A stretch of 64,000 bases of DNA from an uncultured Bacteroidales bacterium (GTDB lineage Bacteria; Bacteroidota; Bacteroidia; Bacteroidales; FEN-979). Position numbers and translations under genes: made by a program. The DNA lies in contig CAIWXI010000098.1 in assembly GCA_903916595.1 (NCBI GenBank), positions 62,001 through 126,000 on the forward strand. The letters are read 5' to 3'. Below the pieces are notes generated by a model that was given only the letters and a program-made list of their open reading frames with translations, searched no databases and was not told the origin of the DNA. This document shows positions 9,479 to 18,510 of this stretch, piece by piece (the first letter of the stretch is position 1; each line of letters opens with the position of its first letter).

Positions 9479-12463
9479 ATGAAGAAACGTGTACTTTGGT
9501 TGCGTTATCTGATTCTTTTCTTCGCCCTGGCATCAGCTTCGATAGCTAATGCCCAGGAGATCACGGTTTCGGGTAAAGTGACAGATGCGACGGATGGAAG
9601 TTTACTTCCGGGGGTGACTATCGCTGTTAAAAACACTACAACGGGTACGGTTACCGACGCTGACGGAAAATTTTCCATCAAGGTGAAAAAGGATGCAGTG
9701 CTTGTTTTTTCCTATGTCGGTTATCAGGCGCAGGAAATCACAGTCACCGAACAGAAGAATCTCGAAATTTCTCTTTCGGTAGGCACTAAAAGTCTTAATG
9801 AAATAGTGGTGATTGGATACGGCTCGGTGAAAAAGCAGGATGCTACCGGGGCTGTTGCCGCCATCAGCCAGAAAGATTTTAACCTTGGCGCTATTTCATC
9901 TCCACAGCAACTGATTGTTGGTAAAATTGCCGGCGTTCAGGTTACCACTACCGGTGGTGCTCCGGGCGGCGACGCTATCATCCGTATCAGGGGCGGTTCT
10001 TCAATCAATGCAAACAATGATCCTTTACTCGTTGTTGATGGTGTTGCCATCGATAATGCTTCTACTTCAGGCGCCCGCAGTACGCTGGGTATGCTGAACC
10101 CGGATGACATAGAGACCTATACCATTTTGAAAGATGCTTCCGCTACAGCTATTTACGGTTCGCGTGCATCCAACGGGGTTATCATCATCACCACGAAAAA
10201 AGGGGTTGCAGGCACAAAGAAAGTCGGTGTTGAATACTCAGGCAATTTATCGGTATACACTGTTCCTAAGATGATCAGTGTATATAACGGCGATGATTTC
10301 CGCACATTAGCCAGAACACGTTATCCGGGCCGTCAGGATGTTGATACTCTTTTAGGCAAGGAAAGCACCGATTGGCAAAAACAAATCTACAGAACTGCTG
10401 TGGGAACCGATCAGAACCTTGCTATCACAGGGGCTATCGCTACCATGCCTTATCGTTTATCGCTGGGTTATTATTACCAGGATGGTACCTTAAAGACCGA
10501 TAATATGCGTAGGACCACCGTGGGCTTAAATCTGAATCCGACGTTTTTCAAGAATTACCTCAAGCTGACGGTTAACGCGAAGTACATGTTTGAAAAAAAC
10601 AGGTTTGCCGACCAGTCTGCAATCGGGGATGCTGTTTCTTTTGACCCGACACAGGCTGTAACGGCCGGAGGAAAATATGGTTTGTATGGAGGCTACTGGG
10701 CCTGGCTGCAACCCAACAATACTCCTGTTACCCAGGCAACAACCAACCCTCTTGCAAGGCTTGAGCTTACTAAAAATACATCTTCGGTAAACAGGTTCCT
10801 TGGGAATGCAATGATCGATTATAAACTGCATTTTTTTCCAGACCTGAGGGTTAACCTTAACCTCGGTATGGATTATTCATGGAGCAAGGGGAATAATTAT
10901 GTTCCGACCTGGGCAACATGGCAGTACACCAACAAGGGCGTAAACAGCACTTACGATCAGACCAAAAAGAACAGCCTGCTCGACTTTTATCTAAATTATG
11001 TAAAAGAAGTGAAGAGCATTGCCAGCAAATTCGATGTGATGGCCGGTTATTCATGGCAGCATTTCTGGGTCAACAATAATAATTACAATAGCAATGTGCC
11101 TCATGATTCAGCACATGTCGACACGGTTATCGTGAAACAGGAGATGTATCTCGTGTCGTTTTACGGCCGTTTCAATTATTCTTTCAAAAACAGGTATCTG
11201 TTAACAGCGACACTTCGTGATGACGGTTCATCGAGATTTTCAAAGAGCACCCGCTGGGGTCTTTTCCCCTCGGTTGCACTCGGATGGAAGATCAACGAAG
11301 AAAAGTTCCTCAGGGATTCCAAAGTTGTTTCACAGCTGAAGCTCAGGATGGGCTGGGGGCAGACCGGTCAGCAGGATATTTCGAGCAACTGGTATCCTTA
11401 CATGCCTATTTATACGCTGGGCGACGGTTACTCAATGTATCAGTTTGGTAATTCATGGTACCGCACATTGCGCCCCGATGCTTATGATCCCAATATCAAA
11501 TGGGAGACAACCACAACGTGGAACGTCGGTATCGACATGGGCTTCCTTAAAGACAGGATCACTGCTTCGGTCGATTATTACTATAAAAACACCAACGACA
11601 TGCTGAACTTCATTCCTGTACCTGCAGGGACCAACCTTTCAAATTACGTTTGGACCAACGTAGGGAGCATGAATAACAAGGGTTTTGAATTCACACTGGA
11701 TGTGAAACCCATTGTGAATAAAAACTGGACCTGGGATATCGGTTTCAATGCCACTACATACCAGAACAAGATCACAAAACTCAACATCTCCGATGACCCC
11801 AGCTATCCCGGTATTATGGTGGGTGGTATCAGCGGCGGTGTTGGTAATACCGTGCAGATACAGAGAGTTGGAAATCCCATCAATTCATTCTACGTTTTCC
11901 AGCAGGTGTACGATGCCAGCGGGAATCCAGTAGAAGGATTGTACGTTGACAGGAATGGCGACGGCAAGATCACCGACGCTGACAGGTATTGTGATCATAG
12001 CCCGAATCCAGACTTTACTTTTGGATTGAACACCAGGCTTGACTATAAAAAATGGTCTTTAGCAGCCAGCGGCCACGCCAACTTCGGCAATTACATGTAC
12101 AATAACGTGGAAGCCAACAGGGGGGTGTATGCCAATATCTTCCGCCCTGAAGGACCCTATCTCGGCAACGTTGCCACCTCAGTTACAAATACTGGCTTCG
12201 TGAATCAGCAGTACCTGTCGGACTACTATGTACAGGCTGCTTCCTTTTTTAAGCTGGATTACCTCTCCCTGGCCTATAATTTCGGGAACCTTGTAAAGAA
12301 CACACTGAATCTCCGTATTTCATTCACGGTAAACAACGTGTTCACGATCACCAACTACAAGGGTCTTGATCCTGAAGTGAACCTCGGTTCAAGCTTAGGT
12401 ATAGATAATAATATGTATCCGAGATCCAGGGTGTATGTTCTGGGTGTTAATCTATCGTTGTAA
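9479..12463 (+). CDS. susC: SusC/RagA family TonB-linked outer membrane protein
   Basis: CarboxypepD_reg-like N-terminus (VSGKVTDATDGSLLPGVTIAVKNTTTGTVTDADGKFSI), plug motif, RGGSSINANNDPLLVVDGVAI, ASATAIYGSRASNGVIIITTKKG. Confidence 0.97.
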   Translation: MKKRVLWLRYLILFFALASASIANAQEITVSGKVTDATDGSLLPGVTIAVKNTTTGTVTDADGKFSIKVKKDAVLVFSYVGYQAQEITVTEQKNLEISLSVGTKSLNEIVVIGYGSVKKQDATGAVAAISQKDFNLGAISSPQQLIVGKIAGVQVTTTGGAPGGDAIIRIRGGSSINANNDPLLVVDGVAIDNASTSGARSTLGMLNPDDIETYTILKDASATAIYGSRASNGVIIITTKKGVAGTKKVGVEYSGNLSVYTVPKMISVYNGDDFRTLARTRYPGRQDVDTLLGKESTDWQKQIYRTAVGTDQNLAITGAIATMPYRLSLGYYYQDGTLKTDNMRRTTVGLNLNPTFFKNYLKLTVNAKYMFEKNRFADQSAIGDAVSFDPTQAVTAGGKYGLYGGYWAWLQPNNTPVTQATTNPLARLELTKNTSSVNRFLGNAMIDYKLHFFPDLRVNLNLGMDYSWSKGNNYVPTWATWQYTNKGVNSTYDQTKKNSLLDFYLNYVKEVKSIASKFDVMAGYSWQHFWVNNNNYNSNVPHDSAHVDTVIVKQEMYLVSFYGRFNYSFKNRYLLTATLRDDGSSRFSKSTRWGLFPSVALGWKINEEKFLRDSKVVSQLKLRMGWGQTGQQDISSNWYPYMPIYTLGDGYSMYQFGNSWYRTLRPDAYDPNIKWETTTTWNVGIDMGFLKDRITASVDYYYKNTNDMLNFIPVPAGTNLSNYVWTNVGSMNNKGFEFTLDVKPIVNKNWTWDIGFNATTYQNKITKLNISDDPSYPGIMVGGISGGVGNTVQIQRVGNPINSFYVFQQVYDASGNPVEGLYVDRNGDGKITDADRYCDHSPNPDFTFGLNTRLDYKKWSLAASGHANFGNYMYNNVEANRGVYANIFRPEGPYLGNVATSVTNTGFVNQQYLSDYYVQAASFFKLDYLSLAYNFGNLVKNTLNLRISFTVNNVFTITNYKGLDPEVNLGSSLGIDNNMYPRSRVYVLGVNLSL

Positions 12464-12480
12464 CGCAAAAACTTAGAAAA

Positions 12481-14673
12481 ATGAAACGAATATTTAAAAT
12501 AACATTCATTATAACAGCATTAGGGCTGTTTTTAGCCTCCTGCACTAAGGATCTGAACACTTTACCGATCAATCCGAAGTCATTGCTCCCGGCCAATGTA
12601 TATACATCAGCAGCAGGGTACAAGCAGGTACTGGCAAAATGCTATGCAGGCCTTTCAGTATCGGGCCAGCAGGGCCCCGCAGGGAATCCCGATATCGCCG
12701 GGATCGATGAAGGGTTCGGCGAATATCTCCGTGGCTACTGGTATCACCAGGAGCTTACTACCGACGAAGCCTTGATTGGATGGAATGACCAGACGATCAA
12801 GAATTTCCATTTCCAGACCTGGGGCTCAGGCGATGTGTTTATTGCAGCTATGTATTACAGGATTTTTTATCAGATAAGCCTTTGCAATGAGTTCATCAGA
12901 GAGTCGCAGGACAGCAAACTTGACGAGCGCGGAATCACTGGACAGGACAAAGTAAATGTTCAGATGTTTCGTACAGAAGCCCGTTACCTGAGAGCGTTAA
13001 GTTATTACCATGCACTTGACCTCTTTGCCAATGTACCATTTGTAACTGAAGCCGATCCTCCCGGTAAATTTTTCCCTCAGCAGATAAACCGTGCAGATCT
13101 CTTCAAATACATAGAAAATGAACTTCTGGCGATAGCACCTTCAATGGTTGCAGCAAGAGCAAATGAATACGGCCGTGCAGACCAGGGCGCTGGCTGGATG
13201 CTGTTAGCCAAACTGTATCTCAATGCAGAAGTTTATACCGGCACTCAGAGGTATACCGATTGTCTTACCTACTGCAATAATGTTATTAATGCAGGGTACA
13301 CTCTTGAGCCCAAGTACAAGGATCTTTTCCTGGCCGATAACTATAGAAGCCAGGAGATCATTTTCCCTATCGAATTCAATGGCAACACAACCCGTACCTG
13401 GGGTGGAACGACCTTCATTATTTGTGCAGGCGTTGGTGGCAGCATGGTTCCTGCAGCCTCCGGGATTGCCGGTGGCTGGGGCGGAACACGTACAACAAGA
13501 CCGATCGTGGAGCTGTTTTATCCTAATATCAAAGACGGTTTGTACCAATCACCCACCCCCCCCAAGAATACGAATGCATATCCAATCCTGAATTGCCCGG
13601 GATCATACCAGGGCTGGAATCCGGCCGATCCGAACAATGTTGTGGCTTCAGTGGCAAGCGATGGTAAATATGAAGGATATCTGTATTTCAAAAGTTCGAA
13701 TGTGGAGTTTAAATTTGCTGCAGGTTCATGGGCGGTTAACTGGGGTGACGGTGGAAATGGAACCCTGCTTCATGGCGGAGCAAATATTAAAGTTCCGACT
13801 CCTGGTTATTTTAAAGTCAATTGCGATACAGTTGGCAGTACTTTCACAGTTGTCAAAACTGAATGGGGGCTGATCGGAGATGCTACTCCGGGCGGCTGGG
13901 ATACAGATACGCCCATGGCTTATGATACCACTACCAAGACATGGACTGTTACAGTCGATCTCAAGGGAGGAAAAACCTTTAAATTCCGCGCAAACAGCAG
14001 CTGGGATATAAATTATGGAGGAGAAAACGGCATCCTCACCGCTGGTGGCGCAAACATCAGTATTCCCGAAGATGGCAGTTATCTCATTACGATGAAACTC
14101 GGTTGTCCAGACTATACTTATTCCGTGTTCAGGTACAGCTATGACAGAAGGGCTATGTTCTGGAGCGACGGGCAGTCACTCGACATCAACGATGTTGCAG
14201 TGTTCACCGATGGATATGCTGTTAACAAGTTCAAGAACATCAATAGCGACGGGTCTCCCGGATCTAACCTTACATATTGTGATCCAGACTTCCCGCTGTT
14301 CAGGCTTGGCGATGTCTATCTGATGTATGCCGAAGCTGTCCTCAGGGGCGGTGGTGGCGGAAGTCAGGCTCAGGCTCTCAACTATGTTAACGCGCTGCGT
14401 TTAAGGGCATGGGGCGATGAGAAGGGTTACATTACTGCTGCTGACCTGACCCTGCTCTTTATTCTTGGAGAAAGAGGTCGCGAACTATACTGGGAAGGTC
14501 ACCGCAGAACCGACCTGATCCGTTACGGCATGTTCACTACAGGCGATTATGCCTGGCCATGGAAAGGCGGGATAAAAGAGGGTATCAAAACACAAAGTTT
14601 TTATAACATCTTCCCCATCCCTTCATCCGACGTATCTGCAAATCCCAATCTCAGACAAAATACCGGATATTAA
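12481..14673 (+). CDS. susD: SusD/RagB family lipoprotein with internal SusE/F-like starch-binding insertion
   Basis: Lipobox LFLASC; SusD features (RTEARYLRALSYYHALDLFANVPFVTE, LGDVYLMYAEAVLRGG, FILGERGRELYWEGHRRTDLIRYG). Residues ~360-552 (NCPGSYQGWNP...TYSVFRYS) match the downstream SusE-like protein. Confidence 0.95.
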   Translation: MKRIFKITFIITALGLFLASCTKDLNTLPINPKSLLPANVYTSAAGYKQVLAKCYAGLSVSGQQGPAGNPDIAGIDEGFGEYLRGYWYHQELTTDEALIGWNDQTIKNFHFQTWGSGDVFIAAMYYRIFYQISLCNEFIRESQDSKLDERGITGQDKVNVQMFRTEARYLRALSYYHALDLFANVPFVTEADPPGKFFPQQINRADLFKYIENELLAIAPSMVAARANEYGRADQGAGWMLLAKLYLNAEVYTGTQRYTDCLTYCNNVINAGYTLEPKYKDLFLADNYRSQEIIFPIEFNGNTTRTWGGTTFIICAGVGGSMVPAASGIAGGWGGTRTTRPIVELFYPNIKDGLYQSPTPPKNTNAYPILNCPGSYQGWNPADPNNVVASVASDGKYEGYLYFKSSNVEFKFAAGSWAVNWGDGGNGTLLHGGANIKVPTPGYFKVNCDTVGSTFTVVKTEWGLIGDATPGGWDTDTPMAYDTTTKTWTVTVDLKGGKTFKFRANSSWDINYGGENGILTAGGANISIPEDGSYLITMKLGCPDYTYSVFRYSYDRRAMFWSDGQSLDINDVAVFTDGYAVNKFKNINSDGSPGSNLTYCDPDFPLFRLGDVYLMYAEAVLRGGGGGSQAQALNYVNALRLRAWGDEKGYITAADLTLLFILGERGRELYWEGHRRTDLIRYGMFTTGDYAWPWKGGIKEGIKTQSFYNIFPIPSSDVSANPNLRQNTGY
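13560..14136 (+). other. In-frame SusE/F-like starch-binding domain insertion within SusD
   Basis: PGSYQGWNPAD..GKYEGYLYF..VEFKF..NWGDGGNGTLLHGGANIK..WGLIGDATPGGWDTDTPMAYDTTTKTWTVTVDL..KFRANSSWDINYGG.. is co-linear with SusE residues encoded at ~15169-15729. Confidence 0.85.
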
Positions 14674-14694
14674 TAAGTTTAAAATAGAGAAACT

Positions 14695-15732
14695 ATGAAA
14701 AAAATAACAATATTAATCCTGGTCCTTGGTCTGTTTAGCTTCCTTTCATGCACAAAGGATCAGACCAAAGCCACACTCAGCTCAAACCCGCAGGCTTCGG
14801 TGTTAAACCTGGCGAGCGGGTCTGTGGTGCTTCAGAAGGCTGATGCAGCAAAGCTAATTACATACAGATGGTCGAAATCAAATTTCGGCCAGGCTGTTGT
14901 CATTAACTATTTACTTCAGATGGATGATGCCGGAAATAATTTTAAGGCTGCCGTTACTGTCGGTCAGGTTAATAATCTGGATTCTTTGCAGGTTATAACC
15001 GCCGATCTGAACATGAAAGTCCTGGTGAAGGAGTTTGATCCTACGCAACCCGCACCAATCGCTCTTGAGTTCAGGATTCAGGCTGTGATCAATGCCAATG
15101 TGGATCCCCTGAATTCTGATCCGGTAGCAGTCTCCATCACTCCATACTTTGTGAAAATTGTTTATCCTTTGCTGGGTGTACCTGGAAGCTATCAGGGGTG
15201 GAATCCTGGAGATTCAATCACAACCATTGCTTCTTTGAAATCGAACGGACAATATGAAGGCTATATGTATTTCAACGCCGAAGCCGTGGAATTCAAATAT
15301 ACACAGGGTCCTTCATGGGACAACAACTGGGGTGATGATGGTGCTGATGGTACTCTTAATCCGGGCGGAGCTAACATCAAAGCCGGAGCAATGGGATACT
15401 ACAAACTGAACGTAGACCTTCCCGGTCTGACCCACAGGTTCCTTTTGACTAACTGGGCTGTTATTGGTGATGCAACTCCGGGTGGCTGGGATGCTGGTAC
15501 TCCTATGACTTATGATGAGACATCAAAGACGTGGACTGTAACTCTTGCTCTTACCCAGGCTAACATTAAGTTCCGTGCAAACGATTCATGGGATCTTAAC
15601 TATGGCGATACCGGAGGAGACGGGAATCTCGAAGAAAATGGTGATAATATTGCAGTGCCAGGCGCCGGCAATTATACTATTATCATGGATCTGAGCAAAC
15701 CGATATATAAATACAAACTGACGAAAAATTAG
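14695..15732 (+). CDS. susE: SusE-like outer membrane starch-binding lipoprotein
   Basis: Lipobox FLSC; N-terminal SusE-like domain; two C-terminal starch-binding-like modules (PGSYQGWNPG, GDATPGGWDAGTPM). Confidence 0.9.
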   Translation: MKKITILILVLGLFSFLSCTKDQTKATLSSNPQASVLNLASGSVVLQKADAAKLITYRWSKSNFGQAVVINYLLQMDDAGNNFKAAVTVGQVNNLDSLQVITADLNMKVLVKEFDPTQPAPIALEFRIQAVINANVDPLNSDPVAVSITPYFVKIVYPLLGVPGSYQGWNPGDSITTIASLKSNGQYEGYMYFNAEAVEFKYTQGPSWDNNWGDDGADGTLNPGGANIKAGAMGYYKLNVDLPGLTHRFLLTNWAVIGDATPGGWDAGTPMTYDETSKTWTVTLALTQANIKFRANDSWDLNYGDTGGDGNLEENGDNIAVPGAGNYTIIMDLSKPIYKYKLTKN

Positions 15733-15748
15733 GATTCATTTCCACTAT

Positions 15749-15785
15749 AAAAAAAGCTGAACCATTAAGGTTCAGCTTTTTTTTT
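15749..15785. terminator. Bidirectional intrinsic terminator between susE and the convergent amylase operon
   Basis: aaaaaaagctgaacc-attaa-ggttcagctttttttttt; perfect stem with A-tract on one side and T-tract on the other. Confidence 0.9.
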
Positions 15786-15806
15786 GTAATGGAAATAAAT
15801 GTCGCT

Positions 15807-18509
15807 TTACTGTTTCACTGGCGTAAGCAGGAATTCGAGCGGGATATTCAGGCGTTTAGCCCATGACTTTTCCGAATGGTTCTCTCCTTTAAATTCCCTG
15901 CTCATCCAGCTTTCTGAAGTATAGCCTGAGGAGCTCATGATGGCATCGGCCTGGAGCTGGAAAGGTTTGTACATACTGTCGAGGGTCTGGTCACCGTAAT
16001 CGAAATAGATCTTGTGAGTGGAGGGATCTGGGAGGTGACGGCTCAGGTACTTCATAAAGGCATCAGGAATGGGGTTGTTCTGGGTAGTCCAGGTACCCGG
16101 CCAGTGAGTTGAGATGCAGGCAGCTCCTCCAAACACTTTGGGGTATTCGCAGATGGCATACATGCTGATCAACCCGCCCATGCTGGAACCGGCAATGAAC
16201 GTATTGCCCGGGTCGGGTAAAGTTGAGAAAGTGCTGTCGATAAATGGTTTCAGCTCTTTCACAAGAAATTTCAGGTAGAGGTCTGATTGCACATCAGCGG
16301 CAAAGAGTGACTGATCTTTGTTCCGCGTTGAGGAGTAGATTGCCTGTTGCTGTTCCAGGGTGAGAGATTCAAAAGGTTTCTGGGGAAAATACTCAGAATG
16401 CCTCATTTGGCCTCCGTTGGAAACACCCACCACGATACAGTCGCGAATCTTTTTCTGTTTTATCAGTAGTCCTGCTATTTCATCGACACACCATTCCTGG
16501 TGGTTCCATGTAGATGAGCTGTCGAAAAGCATCTGCCCATCATTCATATATAATACAGCATATTTTTTCGAAGGAGAATAGCCGTCGGGGAGCCAGATGT
16601 CGATATTCCTGGGAGCGACAAAGTCTGAAGGGAAGGCCTCAAAATGTCTTACCGAGCCTGATGAAACTTTTGCCGGCATCATAAGAATCATTCCGCTAAA
16701 GGGATTTAAAACAACGCTGTTTCCTTTGATCACCGTATTGCTAAGGATATCGGTGCAGCCTGAAATGCCGGGCATGATAAAGGTCTGAGGGTTTGAGCCT
16801 GCGTTGATCAGGACGATCATTTGAGAATTTTTATCAAATCGTTTATAAGCCAGTTTACTGCCATCCGCCATCAGAAATTCAAATTTCCCGCTGTTCAACA
16901 CAGTATGGGATTTTCGTATCCTGATCAGTTTTTTGTAAAAGTTAAACTGCTGCTGGTTGAAGCCGACCGAATCGTAGATTTTAAGCCCCGGCTGGTAGTT
17001 GTTCCTATATTCCGGATCAAATGAATATTCCTTCCACCACAAAGGTTTTCGGCAATCGGGATCATCTTCGCCCCACATGCCCATCTCTTCGCCGTTCCAG
17101 ATCTGGGGGGCGCCCACGGTCGTGAACAGCCATACAAGGTAAAGCCTCATACGTTTATACGTTTCAGCATCGGGTTTCCCGGTCCTGTATGAAGAGTCAT
17201 CCCGCGGAAGGGCATTGACCTTGTATTTGTTTGTGTTATAAAAATCGGTCAGCAGGCGTGGAGCGTCGTGGGAAGAAGAAACGTTCATCATGGCATAGAG
17301 ATTTTCGGGCCTCAGCCGGTTCCACTGTAGTTCGATGCTATCGCGGAATTGCTTTGCATCGATCGGGAACTTCGTTTTTGCGAAGAAATACCTTGCAGGA
17401 CGGTAAACCTGGTAAAACATCACGGCATCAAACACATCGCCTTTGGTGTAGGGCGCAGGATCCATAAGCACATCCGGCCATTTTTCCCACCATATCTCTC
17501 CGATCATGTAAGCATCGGGTTGGACCGAGATCACGAATTTTCTCCAGTCGCGCCAGAACACCATACCAATCTGGTCTGCCACATCCATCCTGAATCCATC
17601 AATTCCTTTCGTATTATCGCCATCCGAGGCCAGCCAGCGTTTGGTGACTGCGAAAATATGCTGCTTGGCCCCCGCGTTCAGATCTCCTTCATAAGGATGT
17701 CCGTATTCTCTTTTGGTTGTGATATTCACCTTTTTAAACTCCGGCAGACTTTCGATCCCGACCCAGCCGCGGTATTTGAATTCATTTTCAGGAGTGGCAG
17801 GATCGTCAAACGAAATGATGTCGTACCAGTCTTTATAAGCCGAGGCCGATTGTTTTTTGAGAATATCCTGCCAGGCCCAGAACATCACTCCGGTATGATT
17901 CCAGGAGAAATCGAGGATCACTTTCATACCCCGTTTATGAGCCTCTGCAACGACTTTTAGAAATAATTTGTCGGCGGATGTCCATTTCCATGTAGCCGTA
18001 TCGGCGGGGTTTTCAAGAGCGATGATGCGCTTGTCGCCTTCGGGGTCGGGACCGAAATTTACATCCACATGATGGTAGCTGCGGGCATCGTATTTATGCA
18101 GGGAAGGTGCGTCGTTGATGGGATTGATATACAGGGCTGTGATGCCCAGGTCTTTTAAATAATCAAGCTTGTCGAGGACCCCCTGAAGGTCGCCCCCGAA
18201 CCTTCGGTACTGAAGGTTATCCATAAAGGGCTTGCCCGTGGCTTTGGCCCAGTTTTCCTGTTCGAACCAGTTATGGGTCCAGGCTGTGACCGACCAGGCG
18301 GGAGGTGCGATCTGCCTGAGAGGAGGAATGTTGATCTCGTCTGGTTTGGGATCATTGGTTTTATCGCCGTTATTGAAACGTTCCACAAAGATCTGGTACC
18401 ACACGGCTGATTGTGCCCAAAAAGGGGGCTGATCAAAGGGTATTTTGGCGGTTTGAGGGTATGCAGCTGCCTGCCAGAGCAACAGCCCTGCAATAAGAAT
18501 TTTTTTCAT
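15807..18509 (-). CDS. GH13 alpha-amylase fused to a C-terminal esterase domain (PF00756-like)
   Basis: Start MKKILIAGLLLWQAAAYPQ (track start is 19 aa upstream). GH13 motifs GFRMDVADQ, MIGEIWWE, SSHDAPR; C-term RNIDIWLPDGYSPSKKYAVLYMNDGQMLFD...GSSMGGLISMYA. Confidence 0.92.
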   Translation of the reverse strand: MKKILIAGLLLWQAAAYPQTAKIPFDQPPFWAQSAVWYQIFVERFNNGDKTNDPKPDEINIPPLRQIAPPAWSVTAWTHNWFEQENWAKATGKPFMDNLQYRRFGGDLQGVLDKLDYLKDLGITALYINPINDAPSLHKYDARSYHHVDVNFGPDPEGDKRIIALENPADTATWKWTSADKLFLKVVAEAHKRGMKVILDFSWNHTGVMFWAWQDILKKQSASAYKDWYDIISFDDPATPENEFKYRGWVGIESLPEFKKVNITTKREYGHPYEGDLNAGAKQHIFAVTKRWLASDGDNTKGIDGFRMDVADQIGMVFWRDWRKFVISVQPDAYMIGEIWWEKWPDVLMDPAPYTKGDVFDAVMFYQVYRPARYFFAKTKFPIDAKQFRDSIELQWNRLRPENLYAMMNVSSSHDAPRLLTDFYNTNKYKVNALPRDDSSYRTGKPDAETYKRMRLYLVWLFTTVGAPQIWNGEEMGMWGEDDPDCRKPLWWKEYSFDPEYRNNYQPGLKIYDSVGFNQQQFNFYKKLIRIRKSHTVLNSGKFEFLMADGSKLAYKRFDKNSQMIVLINAGSNPQTFIMPGISGCTDILSNTVIKGNSVVLNPFSGMILMMPAKVSSGSVRHFEAFPSDFVAPRNIDIWLPDGYSPSKKYAVLYMNDGQMLFDSSSTWNHQEWCVDEIAGLLIKQKKIRDCIVVGVSNGGQMRHSEYFPQKPFESLTLEQQQAIYSSTRNKDQSLFAADVQSDLYLKFLVKELKPFIDSTFSTLPDPGNTFIAGSSMGGLISMYAICEYPKVFGGAACISTHWPGTWTTQNNPIPDAFMKYLSRHLPDPSTHKIYFDYGDQTLDSMYKPFQLQADAIMSSSGYTSESWMSREFKGENHSEKSWAKRLNIPLEFLLTPVKQ

Positions 18510-18510
18510 A

